Shown: in pieces, positions 35,650-43,523 of the stretch
Layout: the number at the start of each line of letters is the position of its first letter
Numbering within the stretch: the stretch's first letter is position 1
Origin: Streptomyces sp. NBC_00568
Lineage (GTDB): Bacteria; Actinomycetota; Actinomycetes; Streptomycetales; Streptomycetaceae
Reading direction: 5' to 3'
DNA length: 64,000 nt
Assembly: GCF_026341855.1 (NCBI RefSeq)
Contig: NZ_JAPENW010000001.1
Coordinates: 3,649,001-3,713,000 of the forward strand
Notes under the pieces: generated by a model
What the model saw: the letters and a program-made list of their open reading frames with translations, nothing else
Told to the model about the DNA's origin: nothing
Databases searched by the model: none
Position numbers and translations under genes: made by a program

Positions 35650-36762
35650 GTGGGTGCGACAGCCGGTGCCGTCTGGGGCCGTGGTGAACAGCAGGACTTC
35701 CGCAGCCGGGTCCGCGGAACGCTGCTGGGCGCGGCCGTCGGTGACGCCCTGGGCGCGCCGCTCGACGCGCTCTCCCTGGAGGAGATCCGGTCGGCGCACG
35801 GCGCGGAGGGTCTCCTCGACCTGGCCTCCGCGTACGGCCGGCGCGGCGCCGTCACGCACCTCACCCAGCTCGCCCTGTTCAGCGTCGACGGGCTGATCCG
35901 TGCCCAGGTGCGCCGCGACACCGGCGCCTGGCATCCGCCGTCCGACGTGCACCGCGCCTACCGCCGCTGGGCGGCCACCCAGAGCGACTGGGGGCCCGAC
36001 GAGCGCCGCAAGGACGACGGCTGGCTGGCCCGCGAGGAGTGGCTCTACGCCCGCCGCGACCCGGCCAGGGCCAATATCCTCGGCCTCGCCGACGAGATCA
36101 TGGGCACGCTCGACGCGCCCAAGAACCCCGGCGAGCCGGGCCCCGAGGCCGCCGCCCGCTCCGCGCCCTTCGGGCTGCTGGTCGGCTGGGAGCCGCAGCT
36201 CGTGATGCAACTCGCCGTCGAGTGCGCCGCGCAGACGCACGGTCACCCCACGGCCTACCTGACGGCGGGCGCGTACGCCGTGATCGTGCACGCGCTCGCC
36301 CGCGGCGAGAACCTCGACGCGGCCGTGCAGCAGGCCCTCGCGCTGCTCGCGACCCGTCCCGGGCACCAGCGGGTCGCCGACGCGCTCCAGCACGCGCTGG
36401 GCGCCGTACGGCAGGGGATGCCCTCACCGGCGGTCGAGGAGCTCGCCGCGGGCGGCACCGCCGAGGGCGCGCTCGCCGTCGCGGTGTACTGCGTGCTCGT
36501 CGGCGAGGACGTCCGGCACGGTCTGTGCCTCGCGGTGAACCACGGCGGTCCCTCCGCGGTGACCGGCGCCCTCACCGGCGGACTGCTGGGCGCCCTGCAC
36601 GGCGAGACGGCCCTCCCGCCGGCCTGGCTGGCCGAACTGGAGGGCCGTCCCACGGTGCTGGTCCTCGCGGACGACTTCGCGATGGAGATGACCCAGGGGC
36701 CCGCGCTGCACGGGCCCACCGGATCCTCCCCGGGGTGGCTCGCCCGCTACCCGCGGGCCTGA
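35650..36762 (+). CDS. ADP-ribosylglycohydrolase (DraG/ARH) homologue with lost metal ligands
   Basis: 370 aa from GTG 35650, which has AGGAGG 5 nt upstream (the GTG at 35632 has none). The fold is clear: GTLLGAAVGDALGAPLDALSLEEI at the N-terminus, LTAGAYAVIVHAL in the middle and GALTGGLLGALHG at the end. However, the Mg-binding TDDT is T69-H70-L71-T72, and the C-terminal GGDTDT is G299-G-P-S-A-V. Both acidic clusters that bind the two Mg ions are gone, so ordinary ADP-ribosyl hydrolysis is unlikely. It may bind ADP-ribose or another nucleotide without cleaving it. Stands alone. Confidence 0.85.
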   Translation: MGATAGAVWGRGEQQDFRSRVRGTLLGAAVGDALGAPLDALSLEEIRSAHGAEGLLDLASAYGRRGAVTHLTQLALFSVDGLIRAQVRRDTGAWHPPSDVHRAYRRWAATQSDWGPDERRKDDGWLAREEWLYARRDPARANILGLADEIMGTLDAPKNPGEPGPEAAARSAPFGLLVGWEPQLVMQLAVECAAQTHGHPTAYLTAGAYAVIVHALARGENLDAAVQQALALLATRPGHQRVADALQHALGAVRQGMPSPAVEELAAGGTAEGALAVAVYCVLVGEDVRHGLCLAVNHGGPSAVTGALTGGLLGALHGETALPPAWLAELEGRPTVLVLADDFAMEMTQGPALHGPTGSSPGWLARYPRA

Positions 36763-36827
36763 GCCGTCCCGGAGCGCACGCACCGTACGCCCCGGACCTT
36801 CCCTGACCTCTCGCTCCGTTCGTCCTT

Positions 36828-38399
36828 CTAGTCCTTCACCGGGGTGCCCACCACCCCGTCCGGCGCCCCCGCCGGGGCCGGGACCGCCGCGGCGGCCGAT
36901 CCGTCGTCGTCCGTGTTGATGATCTCGATGAGGGCGTCCCGCTCCGGGGTGTCCTCGGGCTTCAGGAAGCCGATGAGGATGTACAGGACGAGCGAGATGG
37001 CCATCGGCACGGAGACCTGGTACTCCAGCTTCACGTCCGTGCGCTGGGAGAAGTCCAGGTTGTAGTTGACGAAGAAGAAGGCGAGCAGACCGCAGGCCCA
37101 GCTGGTCAGCGCCGCCGTCGGGCCGGACTTACGGAACGGCCGCAGCAGACCCAGGATGAACGGGATCGCGATCGGTCCCATGAGCCCCGCCACCCACTTG
37201 ATGACGACGGTGATGATGTCCTTGAACGTGGGGGAGTTGACCTGGGTCGCCACCGCCATGGAGAAGCCGAGGAAGGCGACGGTGGTGACGCGGCCCGCGA
37301 TGAGCCCCGCACGGGTGTCCCAGGCGCGCGCCGCCTTGGAGAGCACCGGCGCCACGTCCCGGGTGAACACGGCCGCGATGGCGTTCGCGTCCGAGGAGCA
37401 CATGGCCATCGTGTGCGAGAAGAACCCGACCACGACCAGGCCCAGCAGACCGTGCGGCAGCAGCTGCTCGGTCATCAGCCCGTACGCGTCCGAGCCGTCC
37501 GGCTTCTGCGCCGTGACGAGGAGGGGCGACAGCCACATCGGGATGAACAGGATGACCGGCCACACGAACCACAGACCGGCGGAGAGGAAGGCGGACCGGG
37601 TGGCCTGCTTCGCGCTGCCCGTCGCCATGTAGCGCTGGGCCTGGTTCCACATGCCGCCGTTGTACTCGAACAGCTTGATGAACAGGTACGCGATGAAGAA
37701 CACCGTCATGTACGGGCCCGCGAACCCGTCCGCGTGACCGTGCAGCTTCGGCGAGTCCAGCGCCTTGGAGAGGCCGCCCTGGTCGGAGATCTTGTTCAGC
37801 GCGATGATCAGCATCGCCAGACCGGCCAGCAACTGGATGATGAACTGGCCGAGTTCGGTCAGCGCGTCCGCCCACAGCCCGCCGATCGTGCAGTACACCG
37901 CCGTGATGCTGCCGGTGATGAGGATGCCCTGGGTGAGCGTGACGCCGGTGAAGACGCTGAGCAGGGTGGCGATGGCCGCCCACTTCGCGCCGACGTCCAC
38001 GATCTTCAGCAGGATGCCGGACCACGCCAGCGCCTGCTGCGTCGGCACGTTGTAGCGGTCCTTGAGGTATTCGAGCGGTGAGGCGACGTGCAGTCGTGAG
38101 CGCAGCCGGTTGAGCCGGGGCGCGAAGGCCTTGGCGCCGATGGCGACGCCGATGGCGATGGGCAGTGCCCAGGTGACGTACGAGGTGATGCCGTAGGTGT
38201 ACGCGATGCCGGCGTAACCGGTGAACATCACCGCGCTGTAGCCCGACATGTGGTGCGAGATGCCGGACAGCCACCACGGCATCTTGCCGCCCGCGGTGAA
38301 GAAGTCGCTGACATCGTCCACACGCTTGTGGGACCAGACACCGATCGCGGTCATGACGCCGAAGTACGCGACCAGGACGGCCCAGTCGAGACCGTTCAT
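36828..38399 (-). CDS. Sodium:solute symporter (SSS) family transporter
   Basis: 523 aa, ATG 38397-38399 with GGAGGGGG upstream. About 13-14 membrane helices; the N-terminus (GVMTAIGVWSHKRVDDVSDFFTAGGKMPWWLSGISHHMSGYSAVMFTGYAG) and PLEYLKDRYN are typical of the SGLT/SSS family, which couples uptake of sugars, amino or organic acids to a sodium gradient. Solute unknown. Single gene, convergent with the ADP-ribosylglycohydrolase gene; a long leader region of about 400 bp lies upstream. Confidence 0.92.
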   Translation of the reverse strand: MNGLDWAVLVAYFGVMTAIGVWSHKRVDDVSDFFTAGGKMPWWLSGISHHMSGYSAVMFTGYAGIAYTYGITSYVTWALPIAIGVAIGAKAFAPRLNRLRSRLHVASPLEYLKDRYNVPTQQALAWSGILLKIVDVGAKWAAIATLLSVFTGVTLTQGILITGSITAVYCTIGGLWADALTELGQFIIQLLAGLAMLIIALNKISDQGGLSKALDSPKLHGHADGFAGPYMTVFFIAYLFIKLFEYNGGMWNQAQRYMATGSAKQATRSAFLSAGLWFVWPVILFIPMWLSPLLVTAQKPDGSDAYGLMTEQLLPHGLLGLVVVGFFSHTMAMCSSDANAIAAVFTRDVAPVLSKAARAWDTRAGLIAGRVTTVAFLGFSMAVATQVNSPTFKDIITVVIKWVAGLMGPIAIPFILGLLRPFRKSGPTAALTSWACGLLAFFFVNYNLDFSQRTDVKLEYQVSVPMAISLVLYILIGFLKPEDTPERDALIEIINTDDDGSAAAAVPAPAGAPDGVVGTPVKD

Positions 38400-38800
38400 G
38401 TGCCCCCTCCAGGGGTCCGCCTTGTGAACCTGCAGATACCGGACGGCACTTCGCCAGTACCCATGGGGTCCCCCCTGCTCGAGCGAGCCCGAGAGCTTGG
38501 GGAGGGCGGCGCCCCCGTGCGGGAGCGGGGACTTCGGGGATTGAACCGCTGGTTCGACCAGCCGGTCAAGACCTCTCGTGGTCACAGATATGAACGCAGA
38601 TCAGAAAGCAGAACGATTTTGCCTCTACTTTACCCGTCGGGCTGTTGTCGTGCTCGTGACGTGGAACACACGATGAGCGGGCACTTCGCCAGAACCACAG
38701 CACCACCCACAGCAGCACCACAGCAGCAATGACCAACCGACAGCCGTACGGGATGCGGGTCCCGTGCGCCTGGGAGAGGGGGCCGAGCCCACCGCGCCGC
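38400..38800. other. Intergenic gap upstream of the symporter gene
   Basis: 400 bp without a convincing gene. It contains the palindromic repeat at 38462-38506 and, around 38590-38640, an AT-richer stretch that probably carries the symporter promoter on the minus strand. Confidence 0.5.
38462..38506. repeat. Palindromic repeat of a type dispersed in Streptomyces genomes
   Basis: It begins CATGGGGTCCCCCCTGCTCG, continues with a central GAGCGAGCCCGAGAGC and ends TTGGGGAGGG, so the arms can fold into a hairpin. I recall nearly identical units in intergenic regions of many Streptomyces chromosomes. Role unknown; it lies in the probable leader of the symporter gene. Confidence 0.6.
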
Positions 38801-39586
38801 CTAGCGCATGAGTTCGCCCGCGTTCACGAGCAGGGACTGTCCCGTGATCGCCCGCGACCGGTCGGACGCCAGGAACACCGCGGCGTCCGCCACGTCCCCG
38901 TCCGTGGCCAGCTCGGGCAGGGCCATCCGTTCGGTGAGCCGCTTCAGCACGTCCGCCTCGGGCACCTTCTCGGTGTACGCCGTGAACTGCACGTACGCCT
39001 CGACGGGCGGGCCCCACATCCAGCCGGGCAGCACGGTGTTGACCCGTATCCGGTGCGGACCGAGCTCCCGTGCCAGGGAGTACATCGCGCTCGTCAGCGC
39101 GCCCTTCGAGGCCGCGTACGCCGCCTGCCGCACCTGGCTCGGCGCGGCGACCGACGACTGCGTGCCGATGATGACGACCGAGCCGCCGCGCTCCTTCAGG
39201 GCGGGCAGGCAGGCCCGGGTCATCCGCAGCGTGCCGAGCAGGTTCACGTCGATGACCGACCGCCAGGTCGCGAAGTCGGCGTCCTCCAGACCGCCGAAGT
39301 AGCTGTCCCAGGCGGCGACATGGACCACCGCGTCGAGCCGCCCGAAGCGCTCCGCCGCGAGTGCCGCCAGGGCCTCGCACTGCCCCTCGTCGGTGATGTC
39401 CGTCGCGCGGAACGCCGTGTGCGCGCCGTCCGGGTCGATTTCGGCCGCCGCCTTGGCCAGGTTCGCCTCCGTGCGCGCCCCGAGCACCGCGTTGCCCCCG
39501 TCGCGCACCACGGCCGCCGCGACCTGATGGCCGAGCCCCGCTCCGACACCCGACACCACGACGGTCCTGCCGGTGAGCAGTGGCAT
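38801..39586 (-). CDS. Short-chain dehydrogenase/reductase
   Basis: 261 aa. SDR motifs: VVSGVGAGLGHQVA (residues about 9-22), DVNLLGT, and YAASK near residue 155, with the C-terminal ITGQSLLVNAGELMR. The second position of the cofactor loop and VLGAR after beta-2 suggest NADP(H). It is divergent from the unknown gene at 39694 and shares with it an intergenic region carrying the CTGAC-N5-GTCAG palindrome, so it belongs to the same presumed regulon as the catabolic genes in the first 15 kb. Confidence 0.9.
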   Translation of the reverse strand: MPLLTGRTVVVSGVGAGLGHQVAAAVVRDGGNAVLGARTEANLAKAAAEIDPDGAHTAFRATDITDEGQCEALAALAAERFGRLDAVVHVAAWDSYFGGLEDADFATWRSVIDVNLLGTLRMTRACLPALKERGGSVVIIGTQSSVAAPSQVRQAAYAASKGALTSAMYSLARELGPHRIRVNTVLPGWMWGPPVEAYVQFTAYTEKVPEADVLKRLTERMALPELATDGDVADAAVFLASDRSRAITGQSLLVNAGELMR

Positions 39587-39615
39587 CGCATACCTCCGGG
39601 ACTCTGGCGAATTTC

Positions 39616-39630
39616 CTGACGGGGCGTCAG
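39616..39630. promoter_or_regulatory. Operator palindrome 7, in a divergent promoter region
   Basis: CTGAC-GGGGC-GTCAG, in the 107-bp gap between the divergent SDR and unknown genes, 24 kb from the other six copies. A possible plus-strand -10, TATGGG, is at 39633-39638. Confidence 0.68.
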
Positions 39631-39693
39631 AGTATGGGCGTCCGGCGGAGGAAGGAAGTCCCGCGCACGTTCCACCGAGGAAGGAGACCGTCC

Positions 39694-40533
39694 ATGTCTG
39701 AGGAGACCCGCAGCGAGACCTACGCGGAGCTGGCCGCCCTCGGCCCGTACGGCGTCCACCCGGGCCACGCCCTGATCACCATGGTCGAACCGCACCCGGG
39801 CCACGAGTACGCCTACAACCGCTGGTACGAGGACGACCACTACTACGCCGGCGCCATGGCCATGCCCTGGATGTACGCCGGACGCCGCTGGGTGGCCACC
39901 CGCGACCTCCAACTGCTGCGCTACCCCGAGAAGTCGGCGGTCGCCCAGCCGGTCACCGCGGGCTGCTACATCTCCACCTACTGGGTCACCGACGGCCGCT
40001 ACGACGACCACATGAAGTGGACCGTCGGCATCAACAGGCGGCTGAACCGCGACGGCCGCGTCTACCAGGACCGTACGCACGTCTTCACGGCCTTCCAGGA
40101 CCACGAGGCCACCGTCTACCGCGACGGCGCCGCCGGCCCCCGGGACTTCCACGCCCTCGACCACCCCTACGCGGGGCTCGTGGTCGAGGTCGTCGACGCC
40201 GAATCGGCCGACCGGCGGGCCGAACTGCTGGAGTGGCTGCGCTCCCGCCATCTCCCCGGGCGGCTGGCCGGCTCGCCCGCCGCCCTGGTCACCCTGTTCC
40301 GGCCGACCCCGCTCCCCGGAGACCGGATGACCTACGTCAAGCAGGTCGAGGGCGTGGATACCCGGCTGACCCTGCTGTGGTTCCTGGAGACGGACCCGCG
40401 GGAGTGCTGGGAGGCGTCCTTCACGGGCCTGGACGAGGCCGTGGCCGAATCGGGGCTCGGGCGGGTGGAGTTGGTGGCCCCCTTCGTCCCCACGGTGCCG
40501 GGAACGGACACGTACGTGGACCGGCTGCGCTGA
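39694..40533 (+). CDS. Protein of unknown function in the palindrome-linked set
   Basis: 279 aa, ATG 39694 with AAGGAGA upstream. No signal peptide or membrane segment. The first half (LITMVEPHPGHEYAYNRWYEDDHYYAGAMAMPWMYAGRRWVATRD) has the look of the dimeric alpha-beta barrel (EthD/DUF-type) domain, with conserved His/Tyr/Trp residues; the second half contains a weaker repeat (ALVTLFRPTPLPGDRMTYVKQVEG...). Such folds occur in small cofactor-free or haem oxygenases and lyases of catabolic pathways. It is divergent from an SDR gene and shares its operator. I do not assign a function. Confidence 0.75.
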   Translation: MSEETRSETYAELAALGPYGVHPGHALITMVEPHPGHEYAYNRWYEDDHYYAGAMAMPWMYAGRRWVATRDLQLLRYPEKSAVAQPVTAGCYISTYWVTDGRYDDHMKWTVGINRRLNRDGRVYQDRTHVFTAFQDHEATVYRDGAAGPRDFHALDHPYAGLVVEVVDAESADRRAELLEWLRSRHLPGRLAGSPAALVTLFRPTPLPGDRMTYVKQVEGVDTRLTLLWFLETDPRECWEASFTGLDEAVAESGLGRVELVAPFVPTVPGTDTYVDRLR

Positions 40534-40720
40534 AGAAGGGTGCCCTGTGGCGAGTGAGCCGAAGGGGCGCGTCGGCTTCTCGGCACCGGCTCCTGCGCCC
40601 CGGAGGCGAACCGAGCCCCCGAAGAAAGGGCCGAGCCCCCTCGGCCAGGACGGCGGGCCGGTCGAGAGGGCTCTTTCGGTGGAACGTATGGAGTTGTACG
40701 GCCATGTGGCGTCGGACGGA

Positions 40721-40930
40721 TCAGACGAGGTCGGAAGACCCTCGGCTCACCTCGGCCACGAAGGTGTTCCACGCGTCCGCGGGAAAGGCCAGCGTGGGTC
40801 CGGCGGGGACCTTGGAGTCCCGTACGGCCATCGCCGAGTGCACGGGGGACTTGACCTCGACGCAGGCGCCGTTGCCGGTGGAGTAGGAAGACTTGGTCCA
40901 CGTGTCGGTGGCGCCCTGCTGAATTGCCAT
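40721..40930 (-). CDS. DUF397 protein
   Basis: 69 aa from ATG 40928-40930 (TGGAG upstream). The sequence TWTKSSYSTGNGACVEVKSPVHSAMAVRDSK followed by LAFPADAWNTFVAEV is the DUF397 signature. These small proteins are paired with XRE/DUF5753 regulators in Streptomyces and are proposed to bind and antagonise them. The partner regulator gene lies just upstream on the same strand (41214-42071). Confidence 0.93.
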   Translation of the reverse strand: MAIQQGATDTWTKSSYSTGNGACVEVKSPVHSAMAVRDSKVPAGPTLAFPADAWNTFVAEVSRGSSDLV

Positions 40931-41072
40931 GATCGCTCCAGAAAGCAGTCGTTCTTCGATGAGTTGCCGCCATCGACGCCATCGCGGCGCTGTCACCGGG
41001 CCGCGGACCCGTCAGGTGACCCGCGGTTCGGTTTGCGCCAACGTTGTTGCTTGGTGGCGTGATCGACGCTAC

Positions 41073-41092
41073 TCGCCAACATCGGCTGGCGA
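41073..41092. promoter_or_regulatory. Inverted repeat upstream of the DUF397 gene
   Basis: TCGCCA-N8-TGGCGA. On the minus strand a -10-like TAGCGT (41067-41072) directly follows it, so the repeat lies in a promoter spacer. A plausible binding site for the neighbouring XRE regulator. Confidence 0.5.
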
Positions 41093-41180
41093 AGCGACTA
41101 TTCACTCGACTGGATGGCATATTCCAGTGGGGTCTTCCGCGCTGAGGTGACCAAGGTGTATTGTCCGGCACCTCATCGGC

Positions 41181-41206
41181 GGGGGCGCCCTCGCGAGGCC
41201 GCCCCC
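41181..41206. terminator. Terminator after the XRE regulator gene
   Basis: Stem GGGGGCG / CGCCCCC with an inner CCTCGCGAGG self-pairing loop, 8 bp beyond the stop of the minus-strand regulator. Confidence 0.65.
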
Positions 41207-41213
41207 GGGCCCC

Positions 41214-42071
41214 TCAGCGCGCGTAGTCCTTCGCGAGGTCGGCGATGAACTGACGCGACTGCTCCACGTTCAGGGCCTGCGCCCTCAGGTGCTCGTACAT
41301 CACGCTGTACTTCTGGACGTCGTTCGCCTTCTCCAGGTACAGGTCGCTGGTCACGCCCTCGATGTAGACGACGCTGGAGTCGGCCGCGTCGGGGAACTCC
41401 AGGATCGCGTACTGGCCGTTCAGGCCCGGGTGCGCGCCCATGTCGAAGGGGATCACCTGCACCGTGACGTGCGGCAGTTGGGACTGCTCGGCGAGGTACT
41501 CCAGCTGCTCACGCATGAGCGAGCGGTTGCCGACGGCACGGCGCAGCGCGGCCTCGTCGAGGACGGTCCACAGCCGCAGCGGGTTGTCCGGGGCGGAGAT
41601 TCGTTCCTGCCGCTTCAGCCGCACCTGGACGCGCTTGTCGATGTCGGCGGCCGCGGTCTCCGGCAGCGCCCCAGCGATCAGCGCCTCGGCGTACGGGCGG
41701 GTCTGCAGCAGCCCCGGGACGACCTGCGGGTCGTACACGCGCAGGCTCGCGGCGTCCGTCTCCAGGCCGATGTAGACGCTGTACGGGATGTCGCCGAAGG
41801 AGTGCCACCAGCCCTGCTGGCGCGAGTCCTTGGCCATCTGCATCAGCGAGTCGACGATCCGGTGGTCCTCGACCTCGTAGACCCCGCACAGATCGCGGAC
41901 ATCGCGCTGGCTGATGCTGCGCCTGCCGTTCTCCAGGCGGCTGATCTTCGACTGCGAGACCAGCAGTCGCTCGGCGACCTCTTCGGCCGTCATGCCCTTG
42001 AGCTCGCGGAGCCGGCGCAGCTCCTGGCCCAGCCGGCGCCGCCGGACGGTGGGATTGACACTTGACGCCAC
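41214..42071 (-). CDS. XRE-family regulator with DUF5753 domain (Scr1-like)
   Basis: 285 aa from GTG 42069-42071, GGAGG 10 nt upstream. N-terminal helix-turn-helix (LGQELRRLRELKGMTAEEVAERLLVSQSKISRLENGRR, residues about 13-50), then a DUF5753 domain (YIGLETDAASLRVYDPQVVPGLLQTRPYAEALI... VTVQVIPFDMGAHPGLNG). Streptomyces carry dozens of these paired with DUF397 proteins; some control differentiation and antibiotic production. The pair here is with the gene at 40721. An inverted repeat at 42110-42127 lies just before the start. Confidence 0.94.
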   Translation of the reverse strand: MASSVNPTVRRRRLGQELRRLRELKGMTAEEVAERLLVSQSKISRLENGRRSISQRDVRDLCGVYEVEDHRIVDSLMQMAKDSRQQGWWHSFGDIPYSVYIGLETDAASLRVYDPQVVPGLLQTRPYAEALIAGALPETAAADIDKRVQVRLKRQERISAPDNPLRLWTVLDEAALRRAVGNRSLMREQLEYLAEQSQLPHVTVQVIPFDMGAHPGLNGQYAILEFPDAADSSVVYIEGVTSDLYLEKANDVQKYSVMYEHLRAQALNVEQSRQFIADLAKDYAR

Positions 42072-42531
42072 GGGACGTGCACCTCCGGCTGCGGGCCTGT
42101 ACTTTGCGTATCTGCTGTTGAGCAGATTGCCACCAAGGTGCTTTCTACCGCTGGGAAACGGCGTATATGCGCTGGGTGGGCGCACATTCGCGGATTCGGC
42201 GTGTATACGCGGACCTGCGCGGTCTCCGCGGGCCCGCGAACTCCCTTTGGGAGATCCGTCGATGAGGTCCCGCAGAGGCGGACACGGCCCCTCGGAGAAG
42301 TGCTCTCCCCGGACGCGGCCGTCCTCGGATGCGGCCGCGCGGGGCGGCGGAACCGTGTCGTCGTCCGGACGTACGGTCCCACCACCCCGCGCGAGCCAGC
42401 GGCTCCCGAACCGGATCATGGGGACTGCGGTGCGGCACTCATGTCTTACGGCGGTGCTGGCGGTGCGGGTGCTGTGGGTGCTGCGGGTACTGCCGGCATT
42501 GCGGTGGTGCGGGCCGCGGTGGGGCTGCGGC
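42072..42531. other. Intergenic gap between XRE and GPP34 genes
   Basis: 460 bp without a gene. It holds the XRE promoter region and the GC-rich run 42440-42510 with simple GTGCTG/GCGGT-type reiterations. No RNA gene recognised. Confidence 0.5.
42110..42127. promoter_or_regulatory. Inverted repeat in the XRE regulator promoter region
   Basis: Perfect 7-bp arms ATCTGCT-GTTG-AGCAGAT, about 40 bp before the GTG. Likely an operator, for instance for autoregulation; not the same sequence as the repeat upstream of the DUF397 gene. Confidence 0.5.
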
Positions 42532-43287
42532 TCAGTGCGCCACGGCGCGCGCCATCGAACCATGACGCGGTTGCATCGGAACACCGCGGGCGGTCTCCGG
42601 TGCGGACCTGACTCCGGCGGTGGCCGGACGGCCTGCCGGTGCCGGGCTGCGGCGTGGCTGTGCGGCCACACCGTTCTGAACGTCCATCACGGCGTGCGCC
42701 ACGAGGCCGCCCATGGGGTCGTGCCTGATCAGATCCCGCAGCCGGGATCGGGACGACCGTCCCTCGTTCCCCGGATACAGGTGCTTGCCGAGACCGACCG
42801 CATGGGCCAGCGCGGCGAGCGCCGCGGTCCGCGGGTCCGGCGGGACGCCGGTGCGGATCGCGTTGTCCAGCCGGGTTCTGATCTCCCGGCTGATATCCGT
42901 GTCCGTCGCTTGGTAGCGAGTCGTCGGAAGCACCCCGCACATCTGGCCGGCCACGGCATGGACCATGCCGCACCTCTCCAGATGCGAAAGGTAGGTCTGG
43001 CGCAGCCCCAGTCGGGGTCCGCCAATCCAGTTGACCGCGCGTACGGGTGCTCCGCGTCGGCGAAGCAGTTCCAACGCACAGTCCAGTGTTGGATCTCCGG
43101 TCGGCCGTGGCACCACCACGGCGATACGATCCCCGTCTGGGGCTATCCGTCCGGCCAGCGCCAGCTCCACTAGCTGTGCTCCGGCCAGACCGAGGTCGAG
43201 CGACTGCGGCTGCGCGGTGGTACCCGTGGCCGGGTCCAACGCCAGCAGCAGAAGCTCCTCCGGAATTGTTCTGCGGCTCTTGCCCAT
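42532..43287 (-). CDS. GPP34 (Golgi phosphoprotein 3-like) domain protein
   Basis: 251 aa, ATG start. The N-terminus (RRTIPEELLLLALDPATGTT... LDLGLAGAQLVELALAGRI) followed by LDCALELL, LERCGMVHAV and C-terminal RTAALAALAHAVGLGKHLYPG is the pattern of the actinobacterial GPP34/GOLPH3 family. Eukaryotic GOLPH3 binds phosphatidylinositol-4-phosphate; the bacterial role is unknown, though such genes are abundant in Streptomyces. The last 50 residues are Pro/Arg-rich and disordered. Confidence 0.9.
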   Translation of the reverse strand: MGKSRRTIPEELLLLALDPATGTTAQPQSLDLGLAGAQLVELALAGRIAPDGDRIAVVVPRPTGDPTLDCALELLRRRGAPVRAVNWIGGPRLGLRQTYLSHLERCGMVHAVAGQMCGVLPTTRYQATDTDISREIRTRLDNAIRTGVPPDPRTAALAALAHAVGLGKHLYPGNEGRSSRSRLRDLIRHDPMGGLVAHAVMDVQNGVAAQPRRSPAPAGRPATAGVRSAPETARGVPMQPRHGSMARAVAH

Positions 43288-43523
43288 CCATGCCTCCCCG
43301 CGTGGATGAATGACAGGGTGACCCCTCTCACATTGGTCTGTCGAGAGCGCCTGACCGGAATATGAGGGAACCGGCAGGTATGTCGTTCTCGTCTACCGCA
43401 GGGGTCAGGCCCTCAGACAGGACACTGGTACATGGTTCGGACAGCGGTGTCCGGGCGGCGGTTCAAGGGTTTGACGGTTCGGTTCGGCGCGCGGAGCGCG
43501 TGCGTCGCATGGAGGAGGCATCG

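Noticed and set aside
40547..41062. 171-codon plus-strand frame over the DUF397 gene
   Set aside because: It is antisense to the recognisable DUF397 gene and has no domain.
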